From Phocaeicola plebeius (GTDB lineage Bacteria > Bacteroidota > Bacteroidia > Bacteroidales > Bacteroidaceae): 43,542 nucleotides of DNA. The notes under the pieces were generated by a model. The model was not told where the DNA came from and did not search any database. It was given only the letters and a program-made list of their open reading frames with translations. This document shows positions 42,495 to 43,542 of the stretch, in pieces. Every line of letters begins with the position of its first letter. Within the stretch, counting starts at the first letter, position 1. The stretch lies in assembly GCA_022767125.1 (NCBI GenBank), contig JALEPZ010000072.1:1-43542 (forward strand). The letters are read 5' to 3'. Both the position numbers and the translations under genes were made by a program.

Positions 42495-43073
42495 TTATTT
42501 GTTATTATTTAATATACTCTTCAAGGCATCCCAACGGGGATCGGTAGGCTGTCCGTCCTCTTGCTCCGTCGAGCTGCTGTCTTCCACTTCCCCGCCGGCT
42601 TCCGCTTCCTCGAAATCGTCATCGTCGGCCATACGGCTGAGGTGGGCGTTCAGCGCACCCATCATCTGCGGATTGCATTCTCCGGGAGCGTGAACATGCT
42701 TTATGGGCAGGCTCAGTTCGATAAACTCATACAGGAACCATGCCACGTCAATGTATTCTTCTTCTTCAGGCACGGTGATACAGGTTTCCTCGTCCAGGTA
42801 GTCGGCCCCCAGCTTCACATCCAGCCGGTTGTCGGTGTCCACATCGATTTCCATGTCCTCCAGACAGCGGTCGCACGGAACGGTGACCACCCCTTCGGTA
42901 TGGAAGGAAAGATGGTACACGCTGATGCCTTTCTTCACGTCCAGTTGCACATGAAGACGCCCCTTCTGAATGTCCGGAGCTTCGATGGCTTCGAAAAAAG
43001 CATCGTCCAACTCGTATTCATACCGACACGAATCAGCCCGCATATCCTTCAGCTCTACCTTATATATATCCAT
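42495..43073 (-). CDS. DUF177 (YceD-like) protein
   Basis: A 192-residue acidic protein that pairs with rpmF across bacteria and is thought to affect 23S rRNA accumulation. The signature is VPCDRCLEDMEIDV; the central ECNPQM and the acidic C-terminal tail ending WDALKSILNNNK are also characteristic. I start it at the ATG at 43073 (MDIYKVELKD); a TTG three codons upstream is less likely. First gene of the unit. Confidence 0.92.
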   Translation of the reverse strand: MDIYKVELKDMRADSCRYEYELDDAFFEAIEAPDIQKGRLHVQLDVKKGISVYHLSFHTEGVVTVPCDRCLEDMEIDVDTDNRLDVKLGADYLDEETCITVPEEEEYIDVAWFLYEFIELSLPIKHVHAPGECNPQMMGALNAHLSRMADDDDFEEAEAGGEVEDSSSTEQEDGQPTDPRWDALKSILNNNK

Positions 43074-43108
43074 TGTTCCCAAAGCAGCAATACACTATAA
43101 TCGGGCGA

Positions 43109-43116
43109 CAAAGATA
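43109..43116 (-). promoter_or_regulatory. Candidate -7 element of the DUF177-rpmF unit
   Basis: TATCTTTG on the minus strand, 35 bases before the start codon; fits TAnnTTTG. Confidence 0.55.
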
Positions 43117-43458
43117 CAAATAATAATTCATTTATTCTACGTTTTCTTCTTTTTTTTATCTTTTAAGCCACGGCTCTTTCATTTAAGATTGCGTTGCATT
43201 CTCAATGAGAGGGGTATTTTTATAGTGGATGCTATGGTCTTATGGATAGGGCTATTTTGATGATTTTCAACAAAATAAGTGCCAGAAAATTTGGTCAAGT
43301 GGCAATTTTTTTCGTAACTTTATAAGGTGAATAACAAATAGTTACGTTAAAAAATGATGCCACTTGACCATAGACGTTCGATTGACGCGTATAAGTTCAA
43401 TCACACTGCAAATGTAATAAAATAAATCGTACCACAGGGAAGTATCCTGGAACAATTG
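43117..43458. other. Gene-free stretch at the left border of an insertion element
   Basis: No supported gene. AT-rich sequence, then the long inverted repeat, then the start of a transposase. The left end of the insertion element should lie in here, but I could not define its terminal repeat. Confidence 0.5.
43293..43369. repeat. Long imperfect inverted repeat (about 28-base arms)
   Basis: GGTCAAGTGGCA then a T run and CGTAAC (43293-43318) is mirrored by GTTACG, an A run and TGCCACTTGACC (43341-43369), with a 22-base loop. It would form a stable hairpin in RNA or a cruciform in DNA. Confidence 0.8.
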
Positions 43459-43542
43459 ATGAATTTTGCAGGCTCAGTTCCCGATTTCCGTAGAGGCGAC
43501 AAAGGAAATATCCGCCACCGTCTCAGCGACATCATCATTCTG
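43459..43542 (+). CDS. Start of an ISAs1-like transposase, cut by the window edge
   Basis: The open frame gives MNFAGSVPDFRRGDKGN and then IRHRLSDIIIL. The pattern of a proline-aspartate-(P/F)-R-R block, then R-H-x-L-x-D-I-(I/L), matches the N-terminal domain of ISAs1/H-repeat DDE transposases. The ATG at 43459 is the first in frame; TTG at 43456 and CTG at 43447 are alternatives, and a stop at 43423 bounds it. Only 28 codons are visible, so integrity is unknown. Confidence 0.6.
   Translation, partial: MNFAGSVPDFRRGDKGNIRHRLSDIIIL

Noticed and set aside
43354..43425. 23-codon frame starting MMPLDHRRS at the right edge
   Set aside because: It begins inside the right arm of the inverted repeat and stops before the transposase frame; probably chance.

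Overview
The window comes from a Bacteroidales genome, most likely Bacteroidaceae. Evidence: the -7 promoter motif TAnnTTTG lies upstream of most transcription units, there are few Shine-Dalgarno sequences, surface lipoproteins carry acidic residues after the lipobox cysteine, and there is a SusG-type amylase, a PorV/PorQ-family barrel and a DUF3109 protein. I cannot name a species. No tRNA, rRNA or CRISPR array was seen.

Layout. 1-1.7 kb: a partial phosphohexomutase diverging from O-acetylhomoserine sulfhydrylase (metY), with leucine codon use unlike the rest of the window. 1.7-2.3 kb: no gene, but nested repeats and hairpins. 2.3-8.3 kb: an MsbA-like ABC exporter diverging from a four-gene envelope operon (LpxL-like acyltransferase, GT39/ArnT-like transferase, GtrA, GtrB-type GT2), together a plausible lipid A or glycolipid decoration module. 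8.3-10.2 kb: a secreted peptidase C26-M19 fusion. 10.5-13.3 kb: ATP-type PEP carboxykinase (pckA) and a DUF3667 membrane protein. 13.3-19.4 kb: a seven-gene minus-strand operon pdxJ-exbB-exbD-tonB-DJ1-ispD-recG. 19.5-23.6 kb: nadK, then nrdD-nrdG (anaerobic ribonucleotide reductase and its activase).

23.6-30.6 kb is the accessory part. It holds a free-standing promoter-to-terminator unit (candidate small RNA), a C-terminal remnant of a surface-protein gene, an AbiEii-like nucleotidyltransferase with a small overlapping partner (candidate toxin-antitoxin), a structured leader, and a 1338-residue coiled-coil surface lipoprotein whose C-terminus matches the upstream remnant. A strong terminator, an apparent group II intron 3-prime remnant and dispersed short repeats follow.

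30.6-34.0 kb: ispF with an overlapping FAH-family gene, then a SusG-like GH13 amylase lipoprotein. 34.0-37.3 kb: DUF3109, a subtilisin-like lipoprotein with a C-terminus resembling a type IX secretion sorting domain, and a PorV/PorQ-like barrel. 37.4-43.1 kb: conserved core genes gpmI, der, era, fabH, rpmF and DUF177. The right edge has a long inverted repeat and the first codons of an ISAs1-like transposase.

Most genes are ordinary chromosomal ones. The most interesting parts are the variable surface-protein locus with its broken paralogue, the AbiEii-like pair, the candidate small RNA, and the protease/PorQ pair.
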